A stretch of DNA of 6,957 bases from DATKCJ01 sp035513275 (GTDB lineage: Bacteria > Verrucomicrobiota > Verrucomicrobiia > Opitutales > Opitutaceae), in the NCBI GenBank assembly GCA_035513275.1, contig DATKCJ010000419.1, forward strand, positions 1 to 6,957, in the 5' to 3' direction. Within the stretch, counting starts at the first letter, position 1, and each line of letters opens with the position of its first letter. The notes under the pieces are model-generated. The model was not told where the DNA came from and made no database searches. It worked only from the letters and a program-made list of their open reading frames with translations. The translations under genes were made by a program, and so were the position numbers. This document shows, piece after piece, positions 1 through 5,857 of this stretch.

Positions 1-1608
1 CAGGTGGTGGGCACGCTGCTTGGCTCGGGAGGCGGCCCGTTCGTGCTTCAGTTGCGCAGCGTCGTGAATGCGATCAAGCACGCAGCGACCGACGACCGGA
101 TCAAGGGCCTGTTCATCACGGGCAACCTGATACCGCTCGACCTCGGCTCGGGATTCGCGGCGTTGCGCGAGGTGCGCGAGGCGATCGAGGAGTTCAAGGC
201 CACCGGCAAACCTGTGCTCGCCTACGGCACCTACCCGGGCACGCGCGAACTCTACCTGATGTCCGCAGCAGACGAAATCGTGCTGAACCCGCTCGGGATG
301 GTCTGGATGCCCGGGCTCGCGAGCGAGGGGCTCTTCTTCAAGGGAGCGTTCGACAAATATGGAATCGGCGTGCAGGTCACGCGCGCGGGCAAGTTCAAGT
401 CCTACCACGACCCCTATGTGCGGCAGGACTTCAGCCCCGAGACGCGGCAGGAACTCCAGGAACTTCTCGGCGACCTTTGGGAAGACATCCGCGGAACAGT
501 CGCCACCGGGCGCGGGATCGAGCCGGCGAAATTGCAGGCGATCGTCGAGGGGCCCGAAGCGTTGCGCGCGGAACTCGCGCTCGATGCGGGCCTCGTCGAC
601 AGGCTGGCATATTTCGACGAGGTGCTCGCGGAGCTGCGCGATCGCACTGGAGTGCAGGACGAGAGCGATGCGTTCACGCAGATCGACATCGTCAGCTACA
701 CGCGCGCCGCTGTGCGCGGGGCCGTGGGCCCCGGCGGCTCGCAAAACCGCGTCGCGGTCGTCTACGCCGAGGGCACGATAGTCGATGGTGGGGGCATGGC
801 CGGCGAGATCGGCTCGGATACTTATGCGCGCGAGCTGCGGCGGCTCCGCACCGATTCGAACGTGAAGGCGGTCGTGCTCCGCGTGAACAGCCCCGGCGGC
901 AGCGCCTCGGCCTCGGAAGACATCCTTCGCGAGATGCAGCTTCTCAAGGCCGCGAAACCGACGATCGTTTCGATGGGCACCTACGCCGCGAGTGGCGGCT
1001 ACTGGATCTCGGCCCATGCCGATCGGATCTTCGCAGAGCCCGAAACGGTGACGGGCTCGATCGGAGTCACGGGACTTGTGTTCAACATCAAGGGCCTCGG
1101 CGAAAGCGTCGGCATCACGTTCGACACGGTGAAGACCGGCAAGTTTGCCGACTTCATCTCGGTCAGCCGCCCGAAGACGGAATCCGAAATGTTGTGGCTG
1201 CAATCGGCGACGGACAACGTCTACGAGCAGTTCATCGACCGCGTGGTCAGCGGGCGCAAACTCGGCCGGCCGCACGTCGAGAGTATCGCGCAAGGCCGCG
1301 TGTGGTCGGGCCAGCGCGCTGTCGATCTCGGGCTCGTTGACGAAATCGGCGGACTCGGCAAGGCCATCGAGTTCGCCGCGCAGAAGGCGGACCTCGGCTC
1401 GAGTTACCGGGTCGAGGAGTTTCCGCGCAAGAAGTCGTTTGCCGAGGCGCTCGAGGAAATGTTCCAGCCCGGCATGGAGCAGTTTTCCGACGGCGGACCG
1501 GTCGAGGCCGTGGTGCGCCATGTGCGGCAGGAACTCGCCGCGCTGCGCCGGTTCAACGACCCCGCGTCGGTCTACGCGTTGTTTCCCTTCGCAATCTCGG
1601 CGAAGTAG
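1..1608 (+). CDS. sppA: Signal peptide peptidase SppA, long (67K) type, 5'-incomplete
   Basis: Membrane-bound serine protease of peptidase family S49 that digests cleaved signal peptides in the cytoplasmic membrane. The frame is open through the left edge (CAG before a GTG at position 4), so the N-terminal membrane anchor and probably several dozen residues lie outside the window; the GTG is not taken as the true start. Numbering from that GTG, 534 residues are visible, with the two tandem S49 domains of the long form. The first (about 85-235) contains GKFKSYHDPY, whose Lys132 aligns with the general-base lysine of E. coli SppA. The second (about 250-440) contains YAASGGYWIS, whose Ser330 aligns with the nucleophile, followed by TGSIGVTG. 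Both catalytic residues are present, so the enzyme should be active. The NSPGGSASASE segment (295-305) is the usual S49 glycine-rich loop. The sufT-like gene starts 15 bp downstream, suggesting cotranscription. Confidence 0.93.
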   Translation, partial: QVVGTLLGSGGGPFVLQLRSVVNAIKHAATDDRIKGLFITGNLIPLDLGSGFAALREVREAIEEFKATGKPVLAYGTYPGTRELYLMSAADEIVLNPLGMVWMPGLASEGLFFKGAFDKYGIGVQVTRAGKFKSYHDPYVRQDFSPETRQELQELLGDLWEDIRGTVATGRGIEPAKLQAIVEGPEALRAELALDAGLVDRLAYFDEVLAELRDRTGVQDESDAFTQIDIVSYTRAAVRGAVGPGGSQNRVAVVYAEGTIVDGGGMAGEIGSDTYARELRRLRTDSNVKAVVLRVNSPGGSASASEDILREMQLLKAAKPTIVSMGTYAASGGYWISAHADRIFAEPETVTGSIGVTGLVFNIKGLGESVGITFDTVKTGKFADFISVSRPKTESEMLWLQSATDNVYEQFIDRVVSGRKLGRPHVESIAQGRVWSGQRAVDLGLVDEIGGLGKAIEFAAQKADLGSSYRVEEFPRKKSFAEALEEMFQPGMEQFSDGGPVEAVVRHVRQELAALRRFNDPASVYALFPFAISAK

Positions 1609-1623
1609 GGCGATGTTCCCGGG

Positions 1624-2163
1624 ATGAATCGCGAAGTCATTCTCGAAAAGGACACGCCGGCGACCTTGATCCCGCAGGGATCGGAAACAGTGCTCGCGGC
1701 GGGCACGCACGTCTACGTCACGCAGACCCTCGGCGGCAATGTGACCGTGCGCACCGACAACGGCCTCTTTCGCATCGCGCGCGACCATACCGGGTCGCTC
1801 GGCGAAGGCGTCGTGGCGGACGAATCCGATGCGGGCGCAGGGCACACTGCATTTTCCGAGAAGGCGGTGTGGGATGCGCTTCGCACGTGCTTTGATCCGG
1901 AGATTCCGATCAACATCGTCGATCTCGGCCTCATCTACGACCTCGCCATCGAGCCGACGCCCGAGGGCCGCAACAGCGTTGAGGTGAAGATGACGCTCAC
2001 CGCACAAGGCTGCGGCATGGGCCCGGTCATCGCGGAGGATGCGCGCTCGAAGATCGCCGCTTTGCCTGACGTCGCCTCGGCAAAGGTGCACATCGTTTGG
2101 GATCCTGTTTGGACGCCGCAGATGATCTCGCCGGAAGGCCGGCAGATTCTTGGCCTCGAGTAG
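1624..2163 (+). CDS. sufT: SufT-type Fe-S cluster assembly protein (DUF59/MIP18 family)
   Basis: The 179-aa product looks like SufT, an auxiliary factor in maturation of iron-sulfur proteins. Residues 1-60 (NREVILEKDTPATLIPQGS, then YVTQTLGGNVTV) match the N-terminal segment that distinguishes SufT from shorter DUF59 proteins. Residues 80-175 form the DUF59/MIP18 domain with the DPEIPINIVDLGLIYDL motif (91-107), the conserved cysteine in TAQGCGMG (Cys130) and a PVWTPQMISPEGR end, as in PaaD/SufT relatives. The length is normal for the family. The ATG at 1624 follows sppA by 15 bp; the only purine-rich stretch ahead of it is AGTAGGG around 1605-1610, so initiation may rely on coupling to sppA translation. 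No sufBCDS genes are visible, so it is either outside a suf operon or the operon lies elsewhere. The family call is firm; the in vivo role is inferred from S. aureus SufT. Confidence 0.88.
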   Translation: MNREVILEKDTPATLIPQGSETVLAAGTHVYVTQTLGGNVTVRTDNGLFRIARDHTGSLGEGVVADESDAGAGHTAFSEKAVWDALRTCFDPEIPINIVDLGLIYDLAIEPTPEGRNSVEVKMTLTAQGCGMGPVIAEDARSKIAALPDVASAKVHIVWDPVWTPQMISPEGRQILGLE

Positions 2164-2201
2164 TCGCGACGATGCGATTCTCGCGCCTTCGGTCATTGTC
2201 A

Positions 2202-2274
2202 TGTGGGTCGGGCTTTAAGCCCGACATCAGGGAACGTGAGCGGCCATACCGTCGGGGATAATCCCCGACCCACA
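2202..2274. repeat. REPIN-like element: two inverted REP hairpins
   Basis: Two perfect 19-nt palindromes, 2207-2225 (GTCGGGCTTTAAGCCCGAC) and 2251-2269 (GTCGGGGATAATCCCCGAC), each have 9-bp arms around one central base and lie 25 bp apart. Each is preceded on its outer side by a GTGG tetranucleotide, giving an 11-bp outer inverted repeat: TGTGGGTCGGG at 2202-2212 and CCCGACCCACA at 2264-2274. A head tetranucleotide plus a GC-rich hairpin, repeated in inverted orientation across a short spacer, is the architecture of a REP doublet (REPIN), the non-autonomous substrate of RAYT transposases. It fills most of the 132-bp gap between sufT and the PIG-L gene. It could also stop or stabilise transcripts, but neither hairpin is followed by a clear U-run. 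The architecture is seen directly; copy number elsewhere in the genome is unknown. Confidence 0.72.
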
Positions 2275-2283
2275 AAACGATCC

Positions 2284-2287
2284 AGGG
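2284..2287 (+). promoter_or_regulatory. Shine-Dalgarno site supporting a TTG start
   Basis: AGGG lies 8 nt upstream of the TTG at 2296. This decides the start of the PIG-L gene, because no in-frame ATG occurs before residue 86, which is well inside the catalytic domain. The nearest alternative is GTG at 2338. Confidence 0.5.
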
Positions 2288-2295
2288 TTCTCTGA

Positions 2296-3162
2296 TTGAA
2301 ACCTACCCACTTCCAATTCTCGCGTGCCGATGCCGATGTGTTTGTGCCCGGCGGGAACGATCCGGGGAAAGCACTCGCGCAGACGACCCACCTCGCGATC
2401 GGCGCGCATCAGGACGACCTGGAGATTTTCGGCTACCACGGAATCGCGGAATGCTTCGGGCATGCCGACCGCAGTTTTGCCGGAGTCGTTGTCACCGATG
2501 GCCGCGGCAGTCCACGCTCGGGAGCATTTGCCGGGATAACCGACGATCAGATGACCGCGGTGCGACGCGAGGAACAGCGTTGCGCAGCGGTGCTCGGCAA
2601 GTTCGGACTCGTCGTTCAACTCGCGCATCCGAGCGCCGACGTGAAGTCAGGTGCGCGTAGCACGGTCGACGACCTCGCCGCGATCCTCGGCGCCTGCCGG
2701 CCTCAAGTTCTCTACACGCACAATCCGGCCGACCGGCACGACACGCACGTCGCGGTGTTGCTGCGCACGCTCGAGGCGGTGCGGCGACTTCCGCGCGACG
2801 CGCGGCCGGCGCGCGTGCTCGGCTGCGAAGGGTGGCGCGACCTCGACTGGCTGCCGCGCGAACTTCGCGTCGCGCTGCCAGTCGACCCGCACGGCACGCT
2901 CGCGAATGATCTCGTCGCGGTGTTCGAGTCGCAAATCGCCGGCGGCAAGCGCTACGACCTCGCCGTCGAGGGGCGTAGGCGCGCAAACGCGACGTTCAGC
3001 GATTCGCACTCGGTCGACGAGGCTACAGGCGTGATACTCGCGATGGATCTCACCGCGCTTTTCCACGACGACGCAATGGACCCGGTTGCCTTCGCCGAGT
3101 CCCATGTGAATGCGCTCAAGGCTGACGTGGTCGCGAGGCTGCAAAAGCTCGCCGGCAATTGA
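2296..3162 (+). CDS. PIG-L family (LmbE-like) Zn-dependent deacetylase
   Basis: The 288-aa protein belongs to the PIG-L/LmbE superfamily, zinc hydrolases that remove N-acetyl groups from GlcNAc-type sugars or sugar conjugates (as in MshB, BshB and PIG-L). THLAIGAHQDDLEI (31-44) carries the signature AHxDD: His38 and Asp41 are the expected Zn ligands and Asp40 the general base. The third ligand is probably His151 in HNPADRHDTHVA (142-153). A glutamine replaces the usual proline of AHPDD, a variant I associate with a subset of the family. There is no signal peptide or membrane segment, so it is probably cytoplasmic. Starting at TTG 2296 keeps a plausible N-terminal segment (residues 1-30) and has an AGGG Shine-Dalgarno site. 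No glycosyltransferase or thiol-biosynthesis partner is nearby, so the substrate cannot be named. The next gene starts 120 bp downstream on the same strand. Confidence 0.87.
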   Translation: MKPTHFQFSRADADVFVPGGNDPGKALAQTTHLAIGAHQDDLEIFGYHGIAECFGHADRSFAGVVVTDGRGSPRSGAFAGITDDQMTAVRREEQRCAAVLGKFGLVVQLAHPSADVKSGARSTVDDLAAILGACRPQVLYTHNPADRHDTHVAVLLRTLEAVRRLPRDARPARVLGCEGWRDLDWLPRELRVALPVDPHGTLANDLVAVFESQIAGGKRYDLAVEGRRRANATFSDSHSVDEATGVILAMDLTALFHDDAMDPVAFAESHVNALKADVVARLQKLAGN

Positions 3163-3282
3163 ACGGCGATCGGGGCAAGGTGGTTGTCGGACTCGCTCGT
3201 CGCGAGCCGCGGAACTCGGGCGACGCACGACCGGTCTGCGTGGGAGTCAGGTGCAGCGGTATTTCACGACTCAACGACCTTC

Positions 3283-4248
3283 ATGAGCAATCAAGCCATC
3301 AACGGCCTCCATCACGTCACTGCGATCTGCGGCGATCCGCAGCGCAACTTCGCCTTCTACACCGGCGTGCTCGGGCTGCGCTTCGTGAAGAAGACGGTGA
3401 ACTTCGACGACCCGGGCAGCTACCATCTCTACTATGCGGATGGTGCGGCCACGCCGGGTTCCGTGCTCACGTTCTTCCCGTTTGCCGACACGCCGCAAGG
3501 GCGCGACGGCACGGGGCAGGTGAGCGCGACAGCGTATGCGACCACCGAGGCGGGCCTCGAATATTGGCAGACGCGGCTCAAGGAGCACGGCGTCGAGTTT
3601 CGGGGACCGATGCAGCGCTTCGACGAGGTGCTCATCGCGTTCGAGGATCCAGATGGGTTGAAACTCGAGATCGTGGTCGCGGACCAGTCGGCTGCGTTCA
3701 AGCCGTGGCCCGGTTCGCCCGTGCCTGCCGCGATGCAGCTCAGCGGGTTTCACTCGGTCACACTCGCCGAGGCTGGCTACGAGCGAACGCAAGCGCTCCT
3801 GACCACGCAAATGGGATGGAAGCTCTTGCGGCAGTCGGGCGACCGCTACCGCTACCAGGCCCCTGGCGCCGGCCCGGCGTCGATTGTCGACATCCTCTGC
3901 CAGCCAGGTGCGCGCCACGGTTTGCAAGGCAGCGGCACGGTGCACCACGTGGCGTTTCGCGTGGACGACGATCCCGCTGAGCTCGCGTGGCGCGCGAAGC
4001 TCACTGGGTTCGGCCACAACGTGAGCCCCGTGATGGACCGCTCGTATTTCCACTCGATCTACTACCGTGAGCCCGGCGGCATCCTCTTCGAGATCGCCAC
4101 GAACAATCCCGGCTTCACGGTCGACGAGGCGCCGGATGCGCTGGGCAGCGCGCTGAAACTGCCACCGCAGTTCGAGCCGATTCGCAAGGAGATCGAGGCC
4201 CATCTTCCGCCGCTGACGTCTGCGGCAACGCAACCAGGAACCACCTGA
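3283..4248 (+). CDS. mhqO: MhqO-like ring-cleaving dioxygenase (VOC superfamily)
   Basis: The 321-aa two-domain vicinal-oxygen-chelate protein resembles B. subtilis MhqO and related glyoxalase/extradiol dioxygenase proteins linked to breakdown or detoxification of hydroquinones and other aromatic electrophiles. The first half opens with INGLHHVTAICGD (6-18) and FYTGVLGLRFVKKTVNFDD; the second repeats the fold from GFHSVTLAEAGY (155-166). Probable metal ligands are His11, His222 (in TVHHVAFRVDD) and Glu270 (in GGILFEIATNNPGF). The ATG at 3283 is preferred because homology begins right after it. The frame stays open upstream to a TTG at 3184, but residues encoded there look non-homologous. No good Shine-Dalgarno sequence precedes the ATG, which is the weak point of this choice. 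Only 4 bp separate it from the mhqD-like gene, reproducing the mhqO-mhqD arrangement. The exact aromatic substrate is unknown. Confidence 0.86.
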   Translation: MSNQAINGLHHVTAICGDPQRNFAFYTGVLGLRFVKKTVNFDDPGSYHLYYADGAATPGSVLTFFPFADTPQGRDGTGQVSATAYATTEAGLEYWQTRLKEHGVEFRGPMQRFDEVLIAFEDPDGLKLEIVVADQSAAFKPWPGSPVPAAMQLSGFHSVTLAEAGYERTQALLTTQMGWKLLRQSGDRYRYQAPGAGPASIVDILCQPGARHGLQGSGTVHHVAFRVDDDPAELAWRAKLTGFGHNVSPVMDRSYFHSIYYREPGGILFEIATNNPGFTVDEAPDALGSALKLPPQFEPIRKEIEAHLPPLTSAATQPGTT

Positions 4249-4252
4249 GCCG

Positions 4253-4903
4253 ATGAAAATCCACGAAGGTCTCCCAATCCTCCGCGGCGGCGCGGATTTC
4301 GACAACGCGTCTGCGGCGATCGTGCTTGTGCACGGTCGTGGCGGATCAGCCGAAGACATGATGGGCCTCGGCGAGGAACTCATCGCCGGTGCCGCTGGTG
4401 TCGCGCTTCTCGCACCGCAGGCCGCAGGCGGCACCTGGTATCCGCAGCGATTTTTGGCGCCGCTCGAGCAGAACGAGCCGCATCTCTCCTCGGCGCTCGG
4501 TGTCGTGGGTGCGGCTATCGAGTCGCTCGCCGCGCGATCCATCCCGCGCGAGCGCGTGTTGCTCGTCGGCTTCTCGCAGGGCGCGTGTCTCGCGCTGGAG
4601 TTTGCCGCGCGCAATCCCGCGCGCTTCGGCGGAGTTGTGGGCTTGAGTGGCGCGTTGATCGGCCCGGCCGGGATCGAGCGGGAACTTGGCGGCTCGCTGC
4701 AGGGCGTGCCCGTGTTTCTCGGCTGCGGCGATCTCGATTCGCACATTCCGGTCGCGGGCGTACGCGAGAGCGCGGCCGTGTTTCGCAAGCTCGGCGCCGA
4801 CGTGACCGAGTGCATCTACCCGCGCATGCCGCACACGGTGAACGAAGATGAGATCGCCACCGTGCGCACGCTCGTGAAAAGAGTTGCCGCCGCGGGTGGT
4901 TGA
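4253..4903 (+). CDS. mhqD: MhqD-like carboxylesterase (alpha/beta hydrolase)
   Basis: The 216-aa alpha/beta hydrolase of the phospholipase/carboxylesterase type resembles B. subtilis MhqD, which is cotranscribed with a ring-cleaving dioxygenase and induced by quinones. The LVHGRGGSAEDM segment (25-36) supplies the oxyanion-hole strand. GFSQG (106-110) holds nucleophile Ser108. Asp162 in CGDLDSHIPV and His194 in MPHTVNEDE complete the triad. Length and order of motifs are normal for the family, and no signal peptide is seen. The ATG at 4253 lies 4 bp after the dioxygenase stop; an AGGA at 4236-4239 inside that gene is 13 nt upstream, slightly far for a ribosome site, so coupled translation is likely. 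It probably hydrolyses ester products or conjugates formed during aromatic detoxification. No MhqR-type repressor gene is visible. A general carboxylesterase role remains possible. Confidence 0.87.
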   Translation: MKIHEGLPILRGGADFDNASAAIVLVHGRGGSAEDMMGLGEELIAGAAGVALLAPQAAGGTWYPQRFLAPLEQNEPHLSSALGVVGAAIESLAARSIPRERVLLVGFSQGACLALEFAARNPARFGGVVGLSGALIGPAGIERELGGSLQGVPVFLGCGDLDSHIPVAGVRESAAVFRKLGADVTECIYPRMPHTVNEDEIATVRTLVKRVAAAGG

Positions 4904-4959
4904 GACGCCGGTTGCTGCGGGAAAGCGGCGACGGCGTGAGCCCGGGTGACCGCGGCACG

Positions 4960-5055
4960 GAAGTCAGGCTTGTTGAAACGATCCCCGGCTTCGGCCCCAA
5001 GAGTTCCGCCACGATGATCGCGTGCGTGCCGCAGGATCTGCGCGCCTGGAGAGGG
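4960..5055 (+). pseudogene. Remnant resembling IS110-family transposase (Transposase_20 region)
   Basis: In the frame of position 4960 the sequence encodes about 32 residues (EVRLVETIPGFGPKSSATM followed by IACVPQDLRAWRG). The L-x-x-IPG-x-GP-x-(S/T)A-x-x-(I/L)A pattern is the helix-hairpin-helix signature of the C-terminal domain of IS110/IS116/IS902 transposases. No start, catalytic N-terminal domain or C-terminal end is present. The similarity ends right where the GGGTCAGGAC repeats begin (5053), so the remnant was probably cut by arrival of the RAYT-type repeat. The 56 bp between the end of the mhqD-like gene and 4960 show nothing I recognise. The match rests on a short motif; another helix-hairpin-helix protein fragment is possible. 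Confidence 0.42.
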
Positions 5056-5063
5056 TCAGGACG

Positions 5064-5204
5064 GGGGTCAGGACGGGGTCAGGCTTTGGTGTGTGGGGTT
5101 CATCGCAGTTGTCTGAGCAAGGACGGGTCGGGGTGGCGGGACCACACCGCCACCTTGCGGCTGACTTCATACATGTTGCCCATGTGCATCTGCGTGGCGA
5201 GCCA
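5064..5204. repeat. 141-bp direct repeat, left copy (RAYT end)
   Basis: This stretch matches 5717-5857 in the same orientation with five mismatches by my hand alignment (at 5093, 5095, 5109, 5146 and 5149). It includes a 30-bp terminal repeat (5071-5100) and 104 bp of RAYT 3' coding sequence (5101-5204). Just upstream the core GGGTCAGGAC recurs in tandem at 5053-5062 and 5065-5074, with a related unit at 5076-5085. Identity stops abruptly after GAGCCA (5204). Confidence 0.9.
5100..5204 (-). pseudogene. 3' remnant of a second RAYT transposase gene
   Basis: Read on the minus strand, this encodes about 34 C-terminal residues of a RAYT (WLATQMHMGNMYEVSRK, then VAVWSRHPDPSLLRQLR) and the same TGA stop as the intact gene at 5753-6712. 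Differences from the intact copy include VAV for VVA and Gln for His near the end; the reading frame is kept over the whole overlap. The HUH domain and all upstream coding sequence are missing, and at 5205 the sequence changes to an unrelated G/C-rich stretch and then the attC-like site. It is either what is left of an older, slightly diverged insertion or a partial duplication of the intact element; the several differences favour an older or separate insertion. Confidence 0.85.
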
Positions 5205-5224
5205 ACCCCTTTTCCCCCGTCCCC

Positions 5225-5282
5225 CGCATCAGCCGCTTGAAACCCGCAAGGCCGGAACGTCGGCTGCATGCGATGGTTAGGC
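5225..5282 (-). other. attC-like integron recombination site, one core box missing
   Basis: On the minus strand the site begins with GCCTAAC (5282-5276), which fits the integron R'' core RYYYAAC, and the stop codon TAA of the adjacent gene lies inside it, as is common in gene cassettes. Next come two arms that pair: CGCATCAGCCG at 5225-5235 with CGGCTG (5261-5266) plus ATGCG (5268-5272) on the + strand. This gives an 11-bp stem with a single unpaired base at 5267, like the extrahelical bases of attC sites, around a 25-nt central region. The partner box GTTRRRY expected just beyond 5225 is absent; the + strand reads CCCGTCCC there. The site therefore looks truncated on the side facing the RAYT remnant. 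No integrase gene is visible. Confidence 0.55.
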
Positions 5283-5687
5283 ACTTTGGCCACGCCTGAC
5301 GACGGAACGAAGAATGACAAAGGTAACGACGAGAAACAGCGCGGTCGCGACGTGTTTGAGAACCACATTGGCACCCGCCGATGCATGATAAGCAAGCCAT
5401 GCGTCCGTAACTGGCATAACGGTGCCGAGTAGCGAGGCTATGGCTAGGATTGTGAAGTGCTTGCAGTAGAGTAAGTAGCCGACAAAAAGCGCAATGAACA
5501 ACGTTCGGGATGCATATATTTTGATCCAGTCCGAATCGCCAGCAGCAAACAACTCGGTGCCACGTATGAGTGAAAATGCCGCTGGATCAGCGAAGGCATA
5601 TAGGGCGTAGGCCAACTGCGATCCAGCCATCAGCAAAACAAAAATGATCCCGGTCGTTCGTAGTGCTTCTGATTTTTTCATTTCCAC
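5277..5687 (-). CDS. Small four-helix membrane protein, cassette-like gene
   Basis: The 136-aa hydrophobic protein has about four membrane segments (residues about 11-31, 59-75, 77-94 and 109-128) and a basic C-terminal end (LRSVVRRGQSA). The pattern of an early helix, a SRTLFIALFVGYLL helix and an Asp late in the third segment (VMPVTDAWLAY) resembles small DUF4267/DUF4345-like membrane proteins; this is weak and the function is unknown. The start is GTG at 5687 with GGAA 8 nt upstream; ATG at 5681 is a close alternative. GC content and third-position use are clearly lower than in the genes on the left, pointing to foreign origin. Its stop codon is embedded in an attC-like core box, so I read it as a gene cassette. 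It lies between two copies of a RAYT end, on the same strand as the RAYT, and only 36 bp separate its start from the RAYT terminal repeat, leaving no visible promoter of its own. Confidence 0.8.
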   Translation of the reverse strand: MEMKKSEALRTTGIIFVLLMAGSQLAYALYAFADPAAFSLIRGTELFAAGDSDWIKIYASRTLFIALFVGYLLYCKHFTILAIASLLGTVMPVTDAWLAYHASAGANVVLKHVATALFLVVTFVILRSVVRRGQSA

Positions 5688-5716
5688 AACGAGAGTTCCA
5701 TTGATGATCGAGAAAT

Positions 5717-5857
5717 GGGGTCAGGACGGGGTCAGGCTTTGGTGTTTAGGGTTCATCGCAGGTGTCTGAGCAAGGACGGGTCGGGGTGGCGGGACCACGC
5801 CACCACCTTGCGGCTGACTTCATACATGTTGCCCATGTGCATCTGCGTGGCGAGCCA
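5717..5857. repeat. 141-bp direct repeat, right copy (end of intact RAYT)
   Basis: Partner of 5064-5204. It contains the left terminal repeat of the RAYT unit (5724-5753) and the last 104 bp shared with the remnant (5754-5857), and starts with one extra GGGGTCAGGAC unit (5717-5727). The two copies are 512 bp apart in direct orientation, so recombination between them could remove the membrane-protein gene and the attC-like site. Confidence 0.9.
5724..5753 (+). repeat. RAYT terminal repeat, left
   Basis: 30-bp end repeat, matching the inverted copy at 6747-6776 (29/30) and the direct copy at 5071-5100 (28/30). Its last base is the first base of the RAYT stop triplet on the minus strand. Confidence 0.85.

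Noticed and set aside
477..1340. A 287-codon + strand frame inside sppA
   Set aside because: Arg/Gly-rich translation with no motif, fully inside the sppA coding region, where catalytic motifs fix the correct frame.
1613..1627. A four-codon mini-ORF (ATG to TGA) overlapping the sufT start as ATGA
   Set aside because: Too short to judge. The AGTAGGG purine tract is too close to its ATG for a ribosome site, and the overlap can arise by chance.
3196..3208. Small hairpin (GCTCG-TCG-CGAGC) in the gap before the dioxygenase gene
   Set aside because: Only five base pairs with no T-run or repeated motif; such short palindromes are expected by chance in GC-rich DNA.
2647..3228. A 193-codon minus-strand frame over the PIG-L gene
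   Set aside because: Arg-rich shadow of a gene whose AHQDD and HDTH motifs confirm the + strand frame.
3184..3282. An N-terminal extension of the dioxygenase from a TTG at 3184
   Set aside because: The 33 extra residues do not look like a signal peptide or a known domain, and similarity to the family starts just after the ATG at 3283.
3271..4815. A 514-codon open frame on the minus strand opposite the mhqO/mhqD pair
   Set aside because: Its translation is rich in Arg, Ala, Pro and Ser with no recognisable domain, and it spans two well-supported genes on the other strand. In high-GC DNA such antisense frames are common shadows.
5053..5098. Possible G-quadruplex formed by four G-runs in the RAYT repeat
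   Set aside because: The last loop is about 16 nt and the other copy lacks one run, so the pattern is better explained by tandem repeat units.
4964..5395. A 143-codon minus-strand frame across the attC-like site and RAYT remnant
   Set aside because: It runs out of frame through both the membrane-protein gene and the RAYT remnant. Its NHRMQPT segment is simply the attC-like sequence translated.
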